NCBI RefSeq assembly: GCF_004359195.1
Contig: NZ_CP037954.1
Coordinates: forward strand, 1,984,001 to 2,048,000
Length of the DNA stretch: 64,000 bases
Source of the DNA: Chryseobacterium salivictor
Lineage (GTDB): Bacteria > Bacteroidota > Bacteroidia > Flavobacteriales > Weeksellaceae
Reading direction: 5' to 3'
Below are positions 7,985 through 17,925 of the stretch, piece after piece. The notes beneath the pieces were generated by a model, which had not been told where the DNA came from, did not search any database, and saw nothing but the letters and a program-made list of their open reading frames with translations. The position numbers and the translations under genes are program-made. How positions within the stretch are numbered: position 1 is the stretch's first letter; each line of letters opens with the position of its first letter.

Positions 7985-9334
7985 ATGAAACCCAGTTTAG
8001 CCAAAGGAACCAGAGATTTTTCCGCCGAAGAAGTTTACCGGAGAAAGTTTATTATCAATATTTTACAAAAGAATTTTGAACTGTTTGGTTTTCAGCCTTT
8101 AGAAACACCGAGTTTCGAAAACCTTTCCACTTTAACCGGAAAATACGGCGAAGAAGGCGACCGTTTGATTTTCAAAATTCTGAATTCCGGTGACTTTGCG
8201 TCGAAAACAAAAGACGAAGACTGGTTGGCCAAAAACTCGCAAAAGTTAATTTCGCAAATTTCCGAAAAAGCATTGCGTTATGATTTAACGGTGCCCTTCG
8301 CCAGATATGTTGCCATGAATCACGGCCAAATGACTTTTCCTTTTAAGCGGTATCAGATTCAACCGGTGTGGCGCGCAGACCGTCCTCAGAAAGGACGTTT
8401 CCGCGAATTCTACCAATGCGATGCTGATGTGGTGGGAAGCGTGAGTTTATGGCAGGAAATAGAGTTGGTTCAACTGTATTTAAAGTCATTTGCTGAACTT
8501 AAAGTGAATGTTGTTCTTCATTTGAACAACCGAAAAATTCTTTCCGGCCTGGCAGAATTTGCCGGGATTTCAGATCAGCTGATCGACTTTACGGTGGCAC
8601 TCGACAAACTCGATAAAATTGGAAAAGAAGGAGTTGTCAAAGAACTTTTAGAAAAAAAAATCAGTCAGGACTCTATCGATAAACTGGATTTTCTTTTTAA
8701 TCAAAGTGAAAAAGCACTGGATAATTTAGCACAGTTAAAAGAGAAATTTCAGGGAAATGAAATCGGAACGGCTGGCGTAGAAGAGTTAGAATTTGTATTG
8801 ACGAAATCTTTTGAATTGGGAATTTCTGATGAAAGTTTAAAATTCGATATTACTTTAGCACGTGGCCTTGATTATTATACCGGTGCAATTTTCGAAGTAA
8901 AAGCGACCGGTGTTGCGATGGGATCCATCGGCGGCGGCGGCAGATACGATAATTTAACCGAAGTTTTCGGTGTGAAAAACATTCCGGGAATCGGGATTTC
9001 TTTTGGTCTCGACCGAATTTATCTGGTCATGGAAGAACTTGGTTTATTTCCTGAGGATTCTATAAACGTGGTACAATATCTTTTTGCCAATTACGGCGAA
9101 ACCGAATCTTTAGCGGCGATGAAAGTCATTGGTCAGCTTCGGACAAAAGGGATTTCTGCAGAATTATATCCGGAATCTGCAAAACTGAAAAAACAGTTTA
9201 CTTACGCTGAGAAAAAGGGAATTCCCAACCTGGTTTTCTACGGAGAACAGGAAATTGCAGACGGCAAAATAACCGTTAAGAATTTGAAAGCGGGTGAACA
9301 GATTATTCAGACCGTAGAAGAATTTTTAGATTAA
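7985..9334 (+). CDS. hisS: Histidine-tRNA ligase
   Basis: A 449-residue class II aminoacyl-tRNA synthetase that charges tRNA-His. Visible motifs are motif 2 ([21 protein letters not shown]), the HisA motif ([14 protein letters not shown]), the glycine-rich [12 protein letters not shown] and motif 3 ([10 protein letters not shown]). The C-terminal 90 residues form the anticodon-binding domain. Length and motif order are normal. A 17-bp perfect hairpin follows the stop codon. Confidence 0.96.
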   Translation: MKPSLAKGTRDFSAEEVYRRKFIINILQKNFELFGFQPLETPSFENLSTLTGKYGEEGDRLIFKILNSGDFASKTKDEDWLAKNSQKLISQISEKALRYDLTVPFARYVAMNHGQMTFPFKRYQIQPVWRADRPQKGRFREFYQCDADVVGSVSLWQEIELVQLYLKSFAELKVNVVLHLNNRKILSGLAEFAGISDQLIDFTVALDKLDKIGKEGVVKELLEKKISQDSIDKLDFLFNQSEKALDNLAQLKEKFQGNEIGTAGVEELEFVLTKSFELGISDESLKFDITLARGLDYYTGAIFEVKATGVAMGSIGGGGRYDNLTEVFGVKNIPGIGISFGLDRIYLVMEELGLFPEDSINVVQYLFANYGETESLAAMKVIGQLRTKGISAELYPESAKLKKQFTYAEKKGIPNLVFYGEQEIADGKITVKNLKAGEQIIQTVEEFLD

Positions 9335-9340
9335 ACAAAG

Positions 9341-9377
9341 GTAACCGTGACAAGATTATGAATCTTGTCACGGTTAC
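9341..9377. terminator. 17-bp perfect hairpin after hisS (possible terminator)
   Basis: GTAACCGTGACAAGATT (9341-9357) and its exact reverse complement (9361-9377) are separated only by ATG. No T tract follows, so it may be a terminator, an mRNA-stabilising 3' hairpin or an operator between hisS and the next transcription unit. Confidence 0.5.
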
Positions 9378-9397
9378 AGAATTAATAAACTCAAAAA

Positions 9398-9814
9398 ATG
9401 TGGTGGATCTACGCTTTACTTTCTGCCTTATTTGCAGCAGCGACAGCGATTTTTGCTAAAGTCGGTGTAGAAAATGTAAACTCTAATCTGGCAACTGCTA
9501 TTCGGACAGTTGTGGTTTTGGTCATGATTTGGATAATCGTTTTCTTCCGAAATGAATATCGAGCAATCGGAGAATTATCATCTCGAAACTGGATTTTCCT
9601 CACGATTTCAGGATTAGCAACCGGTCTTTCTTGGATCTTTTATTTTAAAGCATTACAAATAGGACAAGTCTCGAAAGTGGCAGGAATTGATAAACTCAGT
9701 TTGGCTTTAACCATCATTTTTGCCGTTATATTTTTAGGAGAAACATTAACTTGGAAAACAGCAGTTGGCGCAAGTTTAATTATTGCCGGAACTTTATTTT
9801 TAATCTGGAAATAA
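9398..9814 (+). CDS. Half-size EamA/DMT transporter
   Basis: A 138-residue inner-membrane protein with about five hydrophobic segments, equal to one EamA domain of the drug/metabolite transporter superfamily (full-length members have two). The N-terminal MWWIYALLSALFAAATAIFAKVG and C-terminal LSLALTIIFAVIFLGETLTW are typical. Such half-size proteins would have to work as dimers. The stop codon shares one base with the next gene's ATG (TAATG), so the two are co-translated. The substrate is unknown. Confidence 0.85.
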   Translation: MWWIYALLSALFAAATAIFAKVGVENVNSNLATAIRTVVVLVMIWIIVFFRNEYRAIGELSSRNWIFLTISGLATGLSWIFYFKALQIGQVSKVAGIDKLSLALTIIFAVIFLGETLTWKTAVGASLIIAGTLFLIWK

Positions 9815-10605
9815 TGGAAAATTATCTCGACATCAATCGTAAATTATGGAATGCAAAAGTAGAAACGCATTTAAAATCTGATTTCTATTTTGTTGATGAA
9901 TTTTTAAAAGGCAGAACTTCTTTGAATTCCATTGAATTGGATCTTTTAGGAGATGTTAAAGACAAAAACATTCTTCATCTGCAATGTCATTTCGGACAGG
10001 ATTCTATTTCACTTTCCCGTTTAGGAGCAAAAGTTACAGGAATCGATCTGTCGGATAAATCGATTGAAGCAGCAAAGAAATTAGCGCAACAGTGTGAAAC
10101 AGATACGCAGTTTTTAGTTTCAGATGTATATGATTTGCCAAATGTTTTACATCAAAAATTCGATATTCTTTATGCGACTTATGGCACAATAGGCTGGCTT
10201 CCCGATTTGCAGAAGTGGGCCGAAGTGATTGCTCATTTTCTAAAACCTGGGGGTCAATTGATCTTTGTAGAATTTCATCCCGTGGTTTGGATGTATGATG
10301 ACGACTTCACTTTTGTCAAACACAGTTATTTTAATAATGAACAGATTATTGAAACCAATCAGGGAACATACGCCGATCCACGTGCCGATTTGATGAATGA
10401 AGAAGTGAGTTGGAATCATTCGCTTTCAGAAGTTTTTACCAATTTATCAGGTGAGGATCTCCTTTTGCAAAACTTTCAGGAATACAATTGGTCTCCATAT
10501 CCGTGTTTCCGGCATATTGAGGAAGTCGAAAAAGGAAAATATCAAATCCCACAATTTGGAAATAGAGTTCCTCTCGTATATTCCCTGGTTGCAGAAAAAA
10601 AATAA
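9814..10605 (+). CDS. Class I SAM-dependent methyltransferase
   Basis: A 263-residue methyltransferase of the Rossmann type. The SAM-binding region is ILHLQCHFGQDSISLSRLG followed by AKVTGIDLSDKSI; the acidic ribose ligand is the Asp in GIDLS. I chose the ATG at 9814, which overlaps the transporter stop. An in-frame ATG at 9751 lies inside the transporter gene and would add 21 residues without domain similarity. The substrate is unknown; co-translation with a small-molecule transporter suggests a small-molecule acceptor, but that is inference. Confidence 0.85.
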   Translation: MENYLDINRKLWNAKVETHLKSDFYFVDEFLKGRTSLNSIELDLLGDVKDKNILHLQCHFGQDSISLSRLGAKVTGIDLSDKSIEAAKKLAQQCETDTQFLVSDVYDLPNVLHQKFDILYATYGTIGWLPDLQKWAEVIAHFLKPGGQLIFVEFHPVVWMYDDDFTFVKHSYFNNEQIIETNQGTYADPRADLMNEEVSWNHSLSEVFTNLSGEDLLLQNFQEYNWSPYPCFRHIEEVEKGKYQIPQFGNRVPLVYSLVAEKK

Positions 10606-10636
10606 ATACAGAAATGTTGCTTTTAAATCACAAAAA

Positions 10637-10668
10637 TTTGTATCATTGCAAATCCGAAATTTACTTTG
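10637..10668 (+). promoter_or_regulatory. Promoter of tRNA-Ala
   Basis: TTTG at 10637-10640, 20 nt, then TTACTTTG at 10661-10668 (one mismatch to TAnnTTTG). Transcription would start about 15 bases before the mature tRNA. Confidence 0.5.
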
Positions 10669-10688
10669 TAAAATTTGGATTTTAAAAT

Positions 10689-10762
10689 GGGGGATTAGCT
10701 CATCTGGCTAGAGCGTTTGACTGGCAGTCAAGAGGTGGTCGGTTCGATCCCGATATCCTCCA
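10689..10762 (+). tRNA. tRNA-Ala (anticodon GGC)
   Basis: A full cloverleaf can be drawn. The acceptor stem is GGGGGAT/ATCCTCC, including the G3-U70 pair that identifies alanine tRNAs; the D stem is GCTC/GAGC, the anticodon stem TTTGA/TCAAG with loop CTGGCAG, and the T arm has TTCGATC. The 3' CCA is not encoded. Confidence 0.95.
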
Positions 10763-10765
10763 CAA

Positions 10766-10806
10766 AAAAGAAGCCGTCTCATAACTATATGAAACGGCTT
10801 TTTTTA
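10766..10806 (+). terminator. Terminator of tRNA-Ala
   Basis: AAGCCGT and TCAT pair with ATGA and ACGGCTT (one G-U pair), with an A run before the stem and seven T after it. Confidence 0.85.
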
Positions 10807-10914
10807 TGGTTTTCTCACGGACTCCTGTTCGAGCATAGGGTTCAAATATTAGAATCTCTGAGGGTTAGTTGGAGTATTGAGACACTTTCTTTTTGTTTTA
10901 ATAATGTGATGAAC

Positions 10915-11172
10915 TCAAGCCCGTAAATTTTCACTGTTTTCGATATGCATTCCTTTTTGCTGAAGAAATACTAGGTAAATGATCATAACAGTCACTAACA
11001 TTAGTTTTGATTTTTTTTCTCCATCAATATATTTTACAGGGATTTTAGCTTAAAATTTTCCATAGTATTGCAAACCATCGCGGTGCGTTCAGGTTTTTTT
11101 TCGGTAATATTTTAGATATGATGCAGGTCTGCGGATTCTGCAATTTCTAAATCGCCCGGGAAACTCGATCAT
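10915..11172 (-). pseudogene. Probable decayed protein gene of unknown family
   Basis: On the minus strand an ATG at 11172 opens MIEFPG. Shifting frame at the CCCGGGC run gives DLEIAESADLHHI, an in-frame stop, then NITEKKPERTAMVCNTMENF and KLKSL. After another frame change comes KIPVKYIDGEKKSKLMLVTV and a further 23 codons to a stop at 10915. Consecutive protein-like segments in order, joined by two frameshifts and a stop, suggest a dead gene. I do not recognise the family. Chance open frames in AT-rich DNA remain possible. Confidence 0.4.
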
Positions 11173-11307
11173 GTTTTTTTAATTCGGTTAAATGGAGTGG
11201 AAATCAATTCTTAAATTAATTTTTTGAGGCTGCTTTAATTCATTATTTTTAATTCTAAATTAAAATTCAATCTAGAATTCCTAACTTATTATCCTATAAA
11301 AATTCCG

Positions 11308-11315
11308 TATTTTTG
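11308..11315 (+). promoter_or_regulatory. Promoter -7 box (TATTTTTG) of uvrA
   Basis: An exact TAnnTTTG match 34 bases before the uvrA ATG. No LexA-like palindrome was recognised beside it. Confidence 0.5.
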
Positions 11316-11349
11316 CCAATCCCGAAAATTCAAATTTCGAGGTTTAAAA

Positions 11350-14184
11350 ATGAAAGATCCTAAAGAATATATAGAAGTTTACGGAGCCCGTGAACACAAT
11401 TTAAAAAATATCGATGTTAAAATTCCGCGCAATGAACTGGTCGTAATCACCGGGCTTTCAGGAAGTGGGAAATCATCGTTGGCTTTTGATACGATTTTTG
11501 CGGAAGGTCAGCGAAGATATATCGAAACTTTTTCGGCGTATGCCAGACAATTCCTCGGTGGACTGGAAAGACCGGATGTTGATAAAATCGACGGACTTTC
11601 TCCCGTGATTGCGATTGAACAGAAAACGACGAATAAAAATCCACGTTCGACAGTTGGAACAGTTACAGAATTATATGACTTTTTGCGTCTGCTTTTTGCC
11701 AGAGTTTCCGATGCGTATTCTTTGACGACCGGGCAAAGACTGGTAAGTTACACCGAAGAACAGATTTTAGACGCCATTAAAAATAATTACAAAGGAGAGA
11801 AGGTAATGTTGCTTGCGCCGGCAGTACGGTCGCGGAAAGGACATTACCACGAGCTTTTTGTGCAGATGGCTAAGAAAGGATATGGCCAGGCAAGAATTGA
11901 TGGCGAGATTCTGGATATTGAATATGATCTAAAACTCGACCGCTACAAAACCCATGATATCGATATCGTGATCGACCGATGGATTATCGGCGAAAACGCA
12001 TCTGAAGCCAGAATGGAACAATCCTTAAAAACTGCGTTGCACATGGGCGAAGGAGTGATTGGAATTCAAAAATTAGCAAGTGAAAGCATAGAGTATTTCT
12101 CTAAAAATTTAATGGATGCCGACACCGGACATTCATTGTCTTTGCCGGAACCGAATACTTTTTCGTTTAACTCTCCGAAAGGAAGTTGCCCGTATTGCAA
12201 AGGTTTGGGCATGGTGAAGAAAGTGAATACCGACTATTTTGTAGAAAACCCGAAACTTTCTATCAATCAGGGTGGTTTGCTGCCGTTAGAAGACATTAAA
12301 TCTAACAAATGGATTCTGGGTCAGATTAAAAATATCTTGGAGATTTTTGGTCTTTCTATGGCAACGCCGATTAAGGATATTCCGAAAGAAGCCCTGGATT
12401 ACATCTACCACGGTTGCCACAAAGAAATCAATAAAGATTTAAAACTGGCAGGAATTAATAAGAAAATCAAAGTCAATTTCGATGGTTTAGTTTCCTTGAT
12501 TAATGAAATGATTGATGACAAAGAAAGTTACGATGCTACTTTGTTAGAACGCCATTTCACCACAGAAGAGGTTTGCCCGGACTGTAATGGAGCGCGTTTG
12601 CAGGCGTCGAGTTTAAGTTTTAAAATCGATGGGAAAAATATTGCAGAAATTAATGCTTTATCGCTTCTTGATTTAAAGGAATGGCTGATTCAGGTTGAAG
12701 ATAAATTCAGCAAAAACAATAAAATTATCGCTCACGAAATTCTAAAAGAGATCAAAACCAGACTGCAGTTTCTGCTCGATGTCGGTTTGGATTATCTGAG
12801 TTTGAGCAGAAGTTCACGAACGCTTTCCGGAGGGGAATCTCAAAGGATTCGTTTGGCAACACAAATCGGTTCACAACTGGTGAATGTGCTTTATATTTTA
12901 GATGAACCGTCGATTGGTTTGCACCAAAGAGATAATGAAAGACTGATCGCATCGTTGAAAAATTTACGCGACATCGGAAATTCTGTAATCGTTGTAGAAC
13001 ATGACAAAGATATGATTATGGAAGCCGATGAGGTCTTGGATATCGGTCCGCGAGCAGGGAAATTCGGTGGTGAAGTTCTTTGGCAGGGAAAACCGAAAGA
13101 TTTATTAAATGCAGATACCATCACCGCAGATTATCTGACCGGAAAACGCAAAATAGAAGTTCCCGAAGTTCGCAGAGAAGGAAACGGGAAATCATTAATT
13201 CTAAAAGGTGCGACCGGCAATAATCTGAAGAATGTCAATTTAGAAATTCCGCTTGGAAAACTCGTTGTAGTGACAGGAATTTCAGGAAGTGGAAAATCTT
13301 CTTTAATTAATGGGACTTTGTATCCAATTCTAAATCAGCATTTTTATAGAGCCGTAAAAGAACCTTTACCCTACAAAAAATTTGAAGGAATTGATAACAT
13401 CGACAAAATAGTTGATGTTGACCAAACGCCGATTGGCAGAACACCGCGTTCGAATCCCGCAACTTATACCGGAATGTTTACCGATATCAGGAATCTTTTT
13501 GCTGAGCTTCCCGAGTCTAAAATCCGGGGTTACAAAGCAGGACGCTTCTCCTTTAATGTAAAAGGCGGACGTTGCGAAACCTGTCAGGGCGGAGGTTTGA
13601 AAGTGATTGAAATGAACTTTCTGCCTGATGTGTATGTTCATTGTGAAACGTGTAATGGCAAACGTTTTAACCGCGAAACTTTAGAAGTCCGTTATAAAGG
13701 AAAATCCATTTCTGATGTTTTGGAAATGACGATCGATGAAGCCACAGAATTTTTCCAGCCGATTCCTAAGATTTTTTCCAAAGTGAAAACCATGCAGGAT
13801 GTCGGTTTGGGATATATTACACTGGGCCAGCAATCCACAACTTTGAGTGGTGGTGAAGCGCAACGGATTAAACTCGCCACAGAATTATCGAAAAGACAAA
13901 CCGGAAATACTTTGTATATTTTGGATGAACCAACGACCGGATTGCATTTTGAAGATGTAAAAGTGTTGATGGACGCCATCAATAAATTGGTTGAATTAGG
14001 GAATTCGTTTATTATTATTGAACATAATTTAGATGTAATTAAATTGGCAGATCATATCATCGACATCGGTCCGGAAGGTGGTTACCGCGGTGGAGAAATC
14101 ATTGCCAAAGGAACGCCCGAAGAAGTCGCCAAATCAAAAAAATCTTTAACTGCAAAATTCTTGAAAAGAGAATTAAACAGTTAA
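11350..14184 (+). CDS. uvrA: Excinuclease ABC subunit UvrA
   Basis: A 944-residue UvrA, the damage-recognition ATPase of nucleotide excision repair, which loads UvrB on DNA lesions. It has two ABC ATPase modules: Walker [10 protein letters not shown] near residue 35 and GISGSGKSS near 640, ABC signatures LSGGESQRI and LSGGEAQRI, and two Walker B segments YILDEP. CxxC zinc-binding pairs are visible (CPYCKG, CPDCNG, CETCQG, CETCNG). Length is normal for UvrA. It is a single-gene unit with its own promoter and terminator. Confidence 0.96.
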   Translation: MKDPKEYIEVYGAREHNLKNIDVKIPRNELVVITGLSGSGKSSLAFDTIFAEGQRRYIETFSAYARQFLGGLERPDVDKIDGLSPVIAIEQKTTNKNPRSTVGTVTELYDFLRLLFARVSDAYSLTTGQRLVSYTEEQILDAIKNNYKGEKVMLLAPAVRSRKGHYHELFVQMAKKGYGQARIDGEILDIEYDLKLDRYKTHDIDIVIDRWIIGENASEARMEQSLKTALHMGEGVIGIQKLASESIEYFSKNLMDADTGHSLSLPEPNTFSFNSPKGSCPYCKGLGMVKKVNTDYFVENPKLSINQGGLLPLEDIKSNKWILGQIKNILEIFGLSMATPIKDIPKEALDYIYHGCHKEINKDLKLAGINKKIKVNFDGLVSLINEMIDDKESYDATLLERHFTTEEVCPDCNGARLQASSLSFKIDGKNIAEINALSLLDLKEWLIQVEDKFSKNNKIIAHEILKEIKTRLQFLLDVGLDYLSLSRSSRTLSGGESQRIRLATQIGSQLVNVLYILDEPSIGLHQRDNERLIASLKNLRDIGNSVIVVEHDKDMIMEADEVLDIGPRAGKFGGEVLWQGKPKDLLNADTITADYLTGKRKIEVPEVRREGNGKSLILKGATGNNLKNVNLEIPLGKLVVVTGISGSGKSSLINGTLYPILNQHFYRAVKEPLPYKKFEGIDNIDKIVDVDQTPIGRTPRSNPATYTGMFTDIRNLFAELPESKIRGYKAGRFSFNVKGGRCETCQGGGLKVIEMNFLPDVYVHCETCNGKRFNRETLEVRYKGKSISDVLEMTIDEATEFFQPIPKIFSKVKTMQDVGLGYITLGQQSTTLSGGEAQRIKLATELSKRQTGNTLYILDEPTTGLHFEDVKVLMDAINKLVELGNSFIIIEHNLDVIKLADHIIDIGPEGGYRGGEIIAKGTPEEVAKSKKSLTAKFLKRELNS

Positions 14185-14203
14185 AGTAATTATTTGAAAA
14201 ATC

Positions 14204-14232
14204 AAAAACCGAATGTGATGTTCGGTTTTTTT
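14204..14232 (+). terminator. Terminator of uvrA
   Basis: AAAAACCGAA (14204-14213) pairs perfectly with TTCGGTTTTT (14221-14230) and runs on in T. Confidence 0.9.
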
Positions 14233-14267
14233 ATTTTCTTTTACTTTGTATTATAAAAAAGTAAATA

Positions 14268-14786
14268 ATGGATGCATTTCTTGATGTCGCTTTACGGAGT
14301 CTCGCAGTCTATCTTTTTATGTTTGCCGCAATCCGGGTTTTTGGGAAGAATCAACTTTCGCAGTTAAACGCTGGTGATATTGTTTTGCTTTTATTGATTT
14401 CCAATGCGGTGCAAAATGCGATGGTGGGTTCTAATGTAAGTTTAGAAGGCGGTTTGGTCGCGGCACTGGTTTTATTTGTAGCCAATTTTATCGTTAAAAA
14501 AATAATTTTCAAAAATCCAAAAATTAAAAGTCTGGTAGAATCTGATCCGATCATTTTAATCAAAGACGGCGTCGTGGATAATTTAAAAATGAAGGAACAG
14601 GAAGTCAGTTTTGATGAGTTGGAAGAAGCTGTCCGGGAACACGGGATCGAAAAAATCATCGATGTGAAACTGGCAGTTTTGGAAGTTGACGGTAACATCA
14701 GTGTTATTTCTATCGATAAGGAAACCGGCTCTACCAAATTTTCACGCCGCCGTCGAAAATTCCCCAGAAAAAGCCATAAGTTTTAA
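14268..14786 (+). CDS. DUF421 (YetF-like) membrane protein
   Basis: A 172-residue inner-membrane protein of the DUF421 / YetF family. Three hydrophobic segments occupy about residues 1-85, with the family-typical IRVFGKNQLSQLNAGDIVLLLLI stretch (22-44). The cytoplasmic domain follows, with PIILIKDGVVDNLKMKEQEVSFDELEEAVREHGI. The C-terminus is Arg/Lys-rich. The molecular role of these proteins is not established. It is a single-gene unit. Confidence 0.85.
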   Translation: MDAFLDVALRSLAVYLFMFAAIRVFGKNQLSQLNAGDIVLLLLISNAVQNAMVGSNVSLEGGLVAALVLFVANFIVKKIIFKNPKIKSLVESDPIILIKDGVVDNLKMKEQEVSFDELEEAVREHGIEKIIDVKLAVLEVDGNISVISIDKETGSTKFSRRRRKFPRKSHKF

Positions 14787-14987
14787 GGAACTGTTTGAAA
14801 ATATAAATCTTTAAACCATAAAGTGACAAAGAATAAAAGTGGAGAACAGGATTTCCATAAAAATGCAAAATGGGAATGCAGGAATCAATTCAACTTTTGT
14901 ATGACTGATTTTCCGAATTGCTCTTTTGATTCTTTGGCGGCAAAAAAAATAAATAGGCTCTTATCAGAAATTATAATTTAGAAAACA

Positions 14988-15485
14988 ATGAATTACGAAA
15001 TACGACCAATGCGTCCCGAAGATGGCGATAAAGTTTTAGAAATTTTTCAACAGGGAATTAACGGTGGAAATGCGACATTCGATAAAGTTGCACCTGCCTG
15101 GGAAGCCTGGGATACCAAACATTTTAATGTGTGCCGTTTCGTCTTAGAAAATGAAACGGATGAAGTGGTGGGTTGGTGCGCCCTGCAACCTGTCAGCAAT
15201 CGCGATTGTTTTAAAGGTGTTGCCGAAGTCAGCATTTATTTAGACACTTCAGTTCAGGGAAAAGGACTGGGAACCGTGATGATGAAAAAACTGATTCTCG
15301 ATAGTGAAGAAAACGGCTTCTGGACTTTACAGGCCGCAATATTCCCCGAGAATACAGTAAGCGTGAAAATTCATGAAAAGCATGGTTTTACGATGATCGG
15401 CACAAGAGAAAGAATTGGCGAAATGAACGGAAAGTGGCGAAATGTTGTGTTACTCGAAAGAAGAAGCAGGGTAGTGGGAATTTAG
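14988..15485 (+). CDS. GNAT acetyltransferase, phosphinothricin-acetyltransferase-like
   Basis: A 165-residue GNAT enzyme. The N-terminus (IRPMRPEDGDKVLEIFQQGI, then NATFDKVAPAWEAWDTKHF) and GVAEVSIYLDTSVQGKGLG resemble the phosphinothricin / methionine-sulfoximine N-acetyltransferase (Pat/MddA) branch. The acetyl-CoA loop is QGKGLGTVMM (about 90). Family members acetylate the amino group of small amino-acid-like toxins or amino acids; the substrate here is not determined. No resistance context is visible around it. Confidence 0.8.
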   Translation: MNYEIRPMRPEDGDKVLEIFQQGINGGNATFDKVAPAWEAWDTKHFNVCRFVLENETDEVVGWCALQPVSNRDCFKGVAEVSIYLDTSVQGKGLGTVMMKKLILDSEENGFWTLQAAIFPENTVSVKIHEKHGFTMIGTRERIGEMNGKWRNVVLLERRSRVVGI

Positions 15486-15596
15486 ATGATAAATTTTTAT
15501 TTTATATTATTTGTATTGAATAAAAAGCAGAAATTTGCAGCAGGAATGATTGATCCGATGAAAACCTTTTAAAAACTTTACTCTTAACTCTATTCA

Positions 15597-17162
15597 ATGC
15601 CAAAAGAATTTCAATTTCAAGTATCGCCCCAAGTTGCTGCCAGCGAAGATTTATTAGCACAACAGGTCGCAAAATTCTGTAAAATAACTCCGGAAGAAAT
15701 TCTTAAAGTAGTGGTTTTGAAACGCTCTTTCGATGCCCGGCAAAAGGCGGTGAAAGTAAATGTTAAAGGAATTGTTTATTTAATTGGTGAAGATTATATT
15801 CCCGCTAAAATTGAATTACCGGACTATCCAAATGTCGCGAACAGGCAGGAAGTAATTGTGGTGGGCGCTGGTCCTGCCGGATTGTTTGCTGCTTTACAAT
15901 TGATAGAACTGGGACTGAAACCGATTGTTTTAGAGCGCGGAAAAGAGGTGCGGGGCCGTCGCCGTGATTTGAAAGCCATTAATGTTGACGGAATTGTAAA
16001 TGAAGATTCTAATTATTGCTTTGGCGAAGGTGGAGCAGGAACTTACTCTGACGGAAAATTATATACCCGTTCAAAAAAGCGCGGCGATATCGATCGCATT
16101 TTAGAACTTTTTGTTGGTTTTGGAGCTACTCCAGATATCATGGTCGATGCCCATCCCCATATCGGAACCAATAAACTGCCCAAAATTATTCAGGATATCC
16201 GTGAACAAATTATCGCTTGTGGCGGAGAAGTTTTATTTGAAACCCGCGTCACCGATTTTGTGGTGAAAAACAGCGAAATGCAGGGTGTTGTTCTGCAGAA
16301 TGGAAACATCATTTCAGCCAATAAAGTTATTTTAGCAACGGGACATTCCGCACGGGATATTTTCGAATTGCTGCATAAGAAAAATATTTATATTGAAGCC
16401 AAACCTTTTGCTTTGGGCGTACGAGCAGAACATCCCCAAGAATTAATTGACCGGATTCAGTATTCCTGCGATTATCGTGGTGAGTTTTTGCCACCTGCAC
16501 CGTATTCTGTGGTAAAACAGGTCAACGGCCGCGGAATGTACTCATTTTGTATGTGTCCGGGCGGTGTCATTGCGCCGTGTGCGACGAGTCCTGGCGAAGT
16601 GGTTACGAATGGTTGGTCGCCTTCCAAAAGAGATCAGCCCACCGCAAATTCAGGAATTGTGGTCGAGTTGAAATTAGAGGATTTCAAACCTTATCAAAAA
16701 TTCGGACCTTTAGCAGGGATGGAGTTTCAGAAAGCAATCGAGCAGAAAGCCTGGCATTTGGCCGGCGAAACTCAAAAAGTTCCTGCGCAGAGAATGGTCG
16801 ATTTTACCCAAAATAAAATTTCGCAAAATATTCCCAAAACCTCTTATGTTCCCGGAACGACATCGATTGAAATGGGAGAAGTTTTCCCGGGATTTTTAAG
16901 TCAGATTATGCGGCAGGGATTTGTAGAATTTGGAAAATCCATGAAAGGATACATGACGAATGAAGCGATTTTGCACGCACCGGAAAGCAGAACTTCGTCT
17001 CCGGTTCGGATTCCGAGAGATTCCTTTTCTTTGGAACATCTTCAGATCAAAGGTTTGTATCCGTGTGGCGAAGGAGCAGGTTATGCGGGTGGAATTATTT
17101 CTGCTGCAATTGATGGGGAAAAATGTGCTTTGAAAGTGGCGGAAAGTTTAAATTTAAAATAG
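15597..17162 (+). CDS. FAD-dependent dehydrogenase (NAD(P)/FAD oxidoreductase)
   Basis: A 521-residue flavoprotein. The dinucleotide-binding motif VVGAGPAGLFAALQ starts near residue 88, with the ribose-binding acidic residue in IVLERG. The downstream segments FGEGGAGTYSDGKLYTR, ATGHSARDIFELL and the C-terminal YPCGEGAGYAGGIISAAIDG match the large family annotated as uncharacterised FAD-dependent dehydrogenases. The N-terminal 80 residues form the small domain usual in this family. The electron acceptor and substrate are unknown. It is a single-gene unit. Confidence 0.88.
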   Translation: MPKEFQFQVSPQVAASEDLLAQQVAKFCKITPEEILKVVVLKRSFDARQKAVKVNVKGIVYLIGEDYIPAKIELPDYPNVANRQEVIVVGAGPAGLFAALQLIELGLKPIVLERGKEVRGRRRDLKAINVDGIVNEDSNYCFGEGGAGTYSDGKLYTRSKKRGDIDRILELFVGFGATPDIMVDAHPHIGTNKLPKIIQDIREQIIACGGEVLFETRVTDFVVKNSEMQGVVLQNGNIISANKVILATGHSARDIFELLHKKNIYIEAKPFALGVRAEHPQELIDRIQYSCDYRGEFLPPAPYSVVKQVNGRGMYSFCMCPGGVIAPCATSPGEVVTNGWSPSKRDQPTANSGIVVELKLEDFKPYQKFGPLAGMEFQKAIEQKAWHLAGETQKVPAQRMVDFTQNKISQNIPKTSYVPGTTSIEMGEVFPGFLSQIMRQGFVEFGKSMKGYMTNEAILHAPESRTSSPVRIPRDSFSLEHLQIKGLYPCGEGAGYAGGIISAAIDGEKCALKVAESLNLK

Positions 17163-17364
17163 ATATTGATTAAAATTTCGAAAGTTTTTTTAGTGAAAAT
17201 TTGAAGTCATAAAAACGAATTAACAGGACAAATTTGATGTCGTTTTCATAGAGATAATCAGTAGGTTATAGAAGTTTCCATTTTAATAAAGTAAAAAACC
17301 GAACTTATTTATGAGTTGGCATCATCATTGAAAGGTCTAAAGTTAAATCTTTAAAATTTCAATA

Positions 17365-17868
17365 ATGAAAAATCTATTCAAAATACTATTAGGAGCAGGT
17401 TTGGCGGTTACGCTTACTTCTTGCGGTGCGACCCAGAATCCGTACGGAAACAGTTACCCCAATGATGGAGTAAATAATGGTACGGTTTACAGAGCCGGAG
17501 ACGGACAGGTTTACCGCCGCGGTGAAGTCTATCGCGACCGAAACGGAAATGTGTATCAAAACGGAACGGTAATTCGAACAGGAGACGTGTACGGACAACC
17601 CGGTGTTTTAGGAAGAAACGGAAACCAAACCGTGTATTATCCTAATCAAAACCGAAAAAACCTTCCACCAGGACAGGCGAAAAAAATCTACGGTGGTAAA
17701 GCAACTGATTACGCGAAAGGGCAACAGAAAAAAAGAAATAATCAGTGGGAAAAATCTCGTGATGACGACTACAGAGATCGGAATTATAAGGATTACAAAA
17801 AGGGCAAAGACCACAATAAGAAATACAACAAAAATCGCAAAGACCGTAAAGACCGTAAAGACGATTAA
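17365..17868 (+). CDS. Lipoprotein with YR-rich repeats and basic tail
   Basis: A 167-residue predicted lipoprotein: the signal peptide MKNLFKILLGAGLAVTLTSC ends in a lipobox (LTSC, Cys20). The mature part has a repetitive hydrophilic block (about 45-85) of the form VYRAGDGQVYRRGEVYRDRN, built from short VY-R-G units. It ends in a strongly basic/acidic tail with repeated KDR units (codons repeated as aaagaccgt). Similar small lipoproteins occur in Chryseobacterium-type genomes but I know no function. Likely periplasmic or on the outer membrane. Confidence 0.75.
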   Translation: MKNLFKILLGAGLAVTLTSCGATQNPYGNSYPNDGVNNGTVYRAGDGQVYRRGEVYRDRNGNVYQNGTVIRTGDVYGQPGVLGRNGNQTVYYPNQNRKNLPPGQAKKIYGGKATDYAKGQQKKRNNQWEKSRDDDYRDRNYKDYKKGKDHNKKYNKNRKDRKDRKDD

Positions 17869-17871
17869 AAT

Positions 17872-17905
17872 AAAAAGGTGGGAAAATAATTTTCCCACCT
17901 TTTTT
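17872..17905. terminator. Bidirectional terminator
   Basis: GGTGGGAAAA (17877-17886) and TTTTCCCACC (17890-17899) form a 10-bp stem with A run and T run on either side. It serves the lipoprotein gene (plus) and the redox operon (minus), which converge here. Confidence 0.9.
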
Positions 17906-17925
17906 CTTTCATTTTTACTTGAAAA

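Larger units (their letters stand above)
10807..11349. other. Intergenic region between tRNA-Ala and uvrA
   Basis: No intact gene is seen. A probable decayed gene lies on the minus strand at 10915-11172 (separate entry). The remaining sequence is AT-rich, ends with the uvrA promoter, and shows no clear repeats. Confidence 0.5.

Noticed and set aside
10830..10855. Second tRNA remnant after tRNA-Ala (GTTCGAGCA and GGGTTCAAAT resemble T-arm text)
   Set aside because: No acceptor or anticodon stem can be drawn around it.
14988..15485. Antibiotic or herbicide resistance gene
   Set aside because: Resembles phosphinothricin acetyltransferase, but such GNAT enzymes are common housekeeping genes and no resistance or mobile context is visible.
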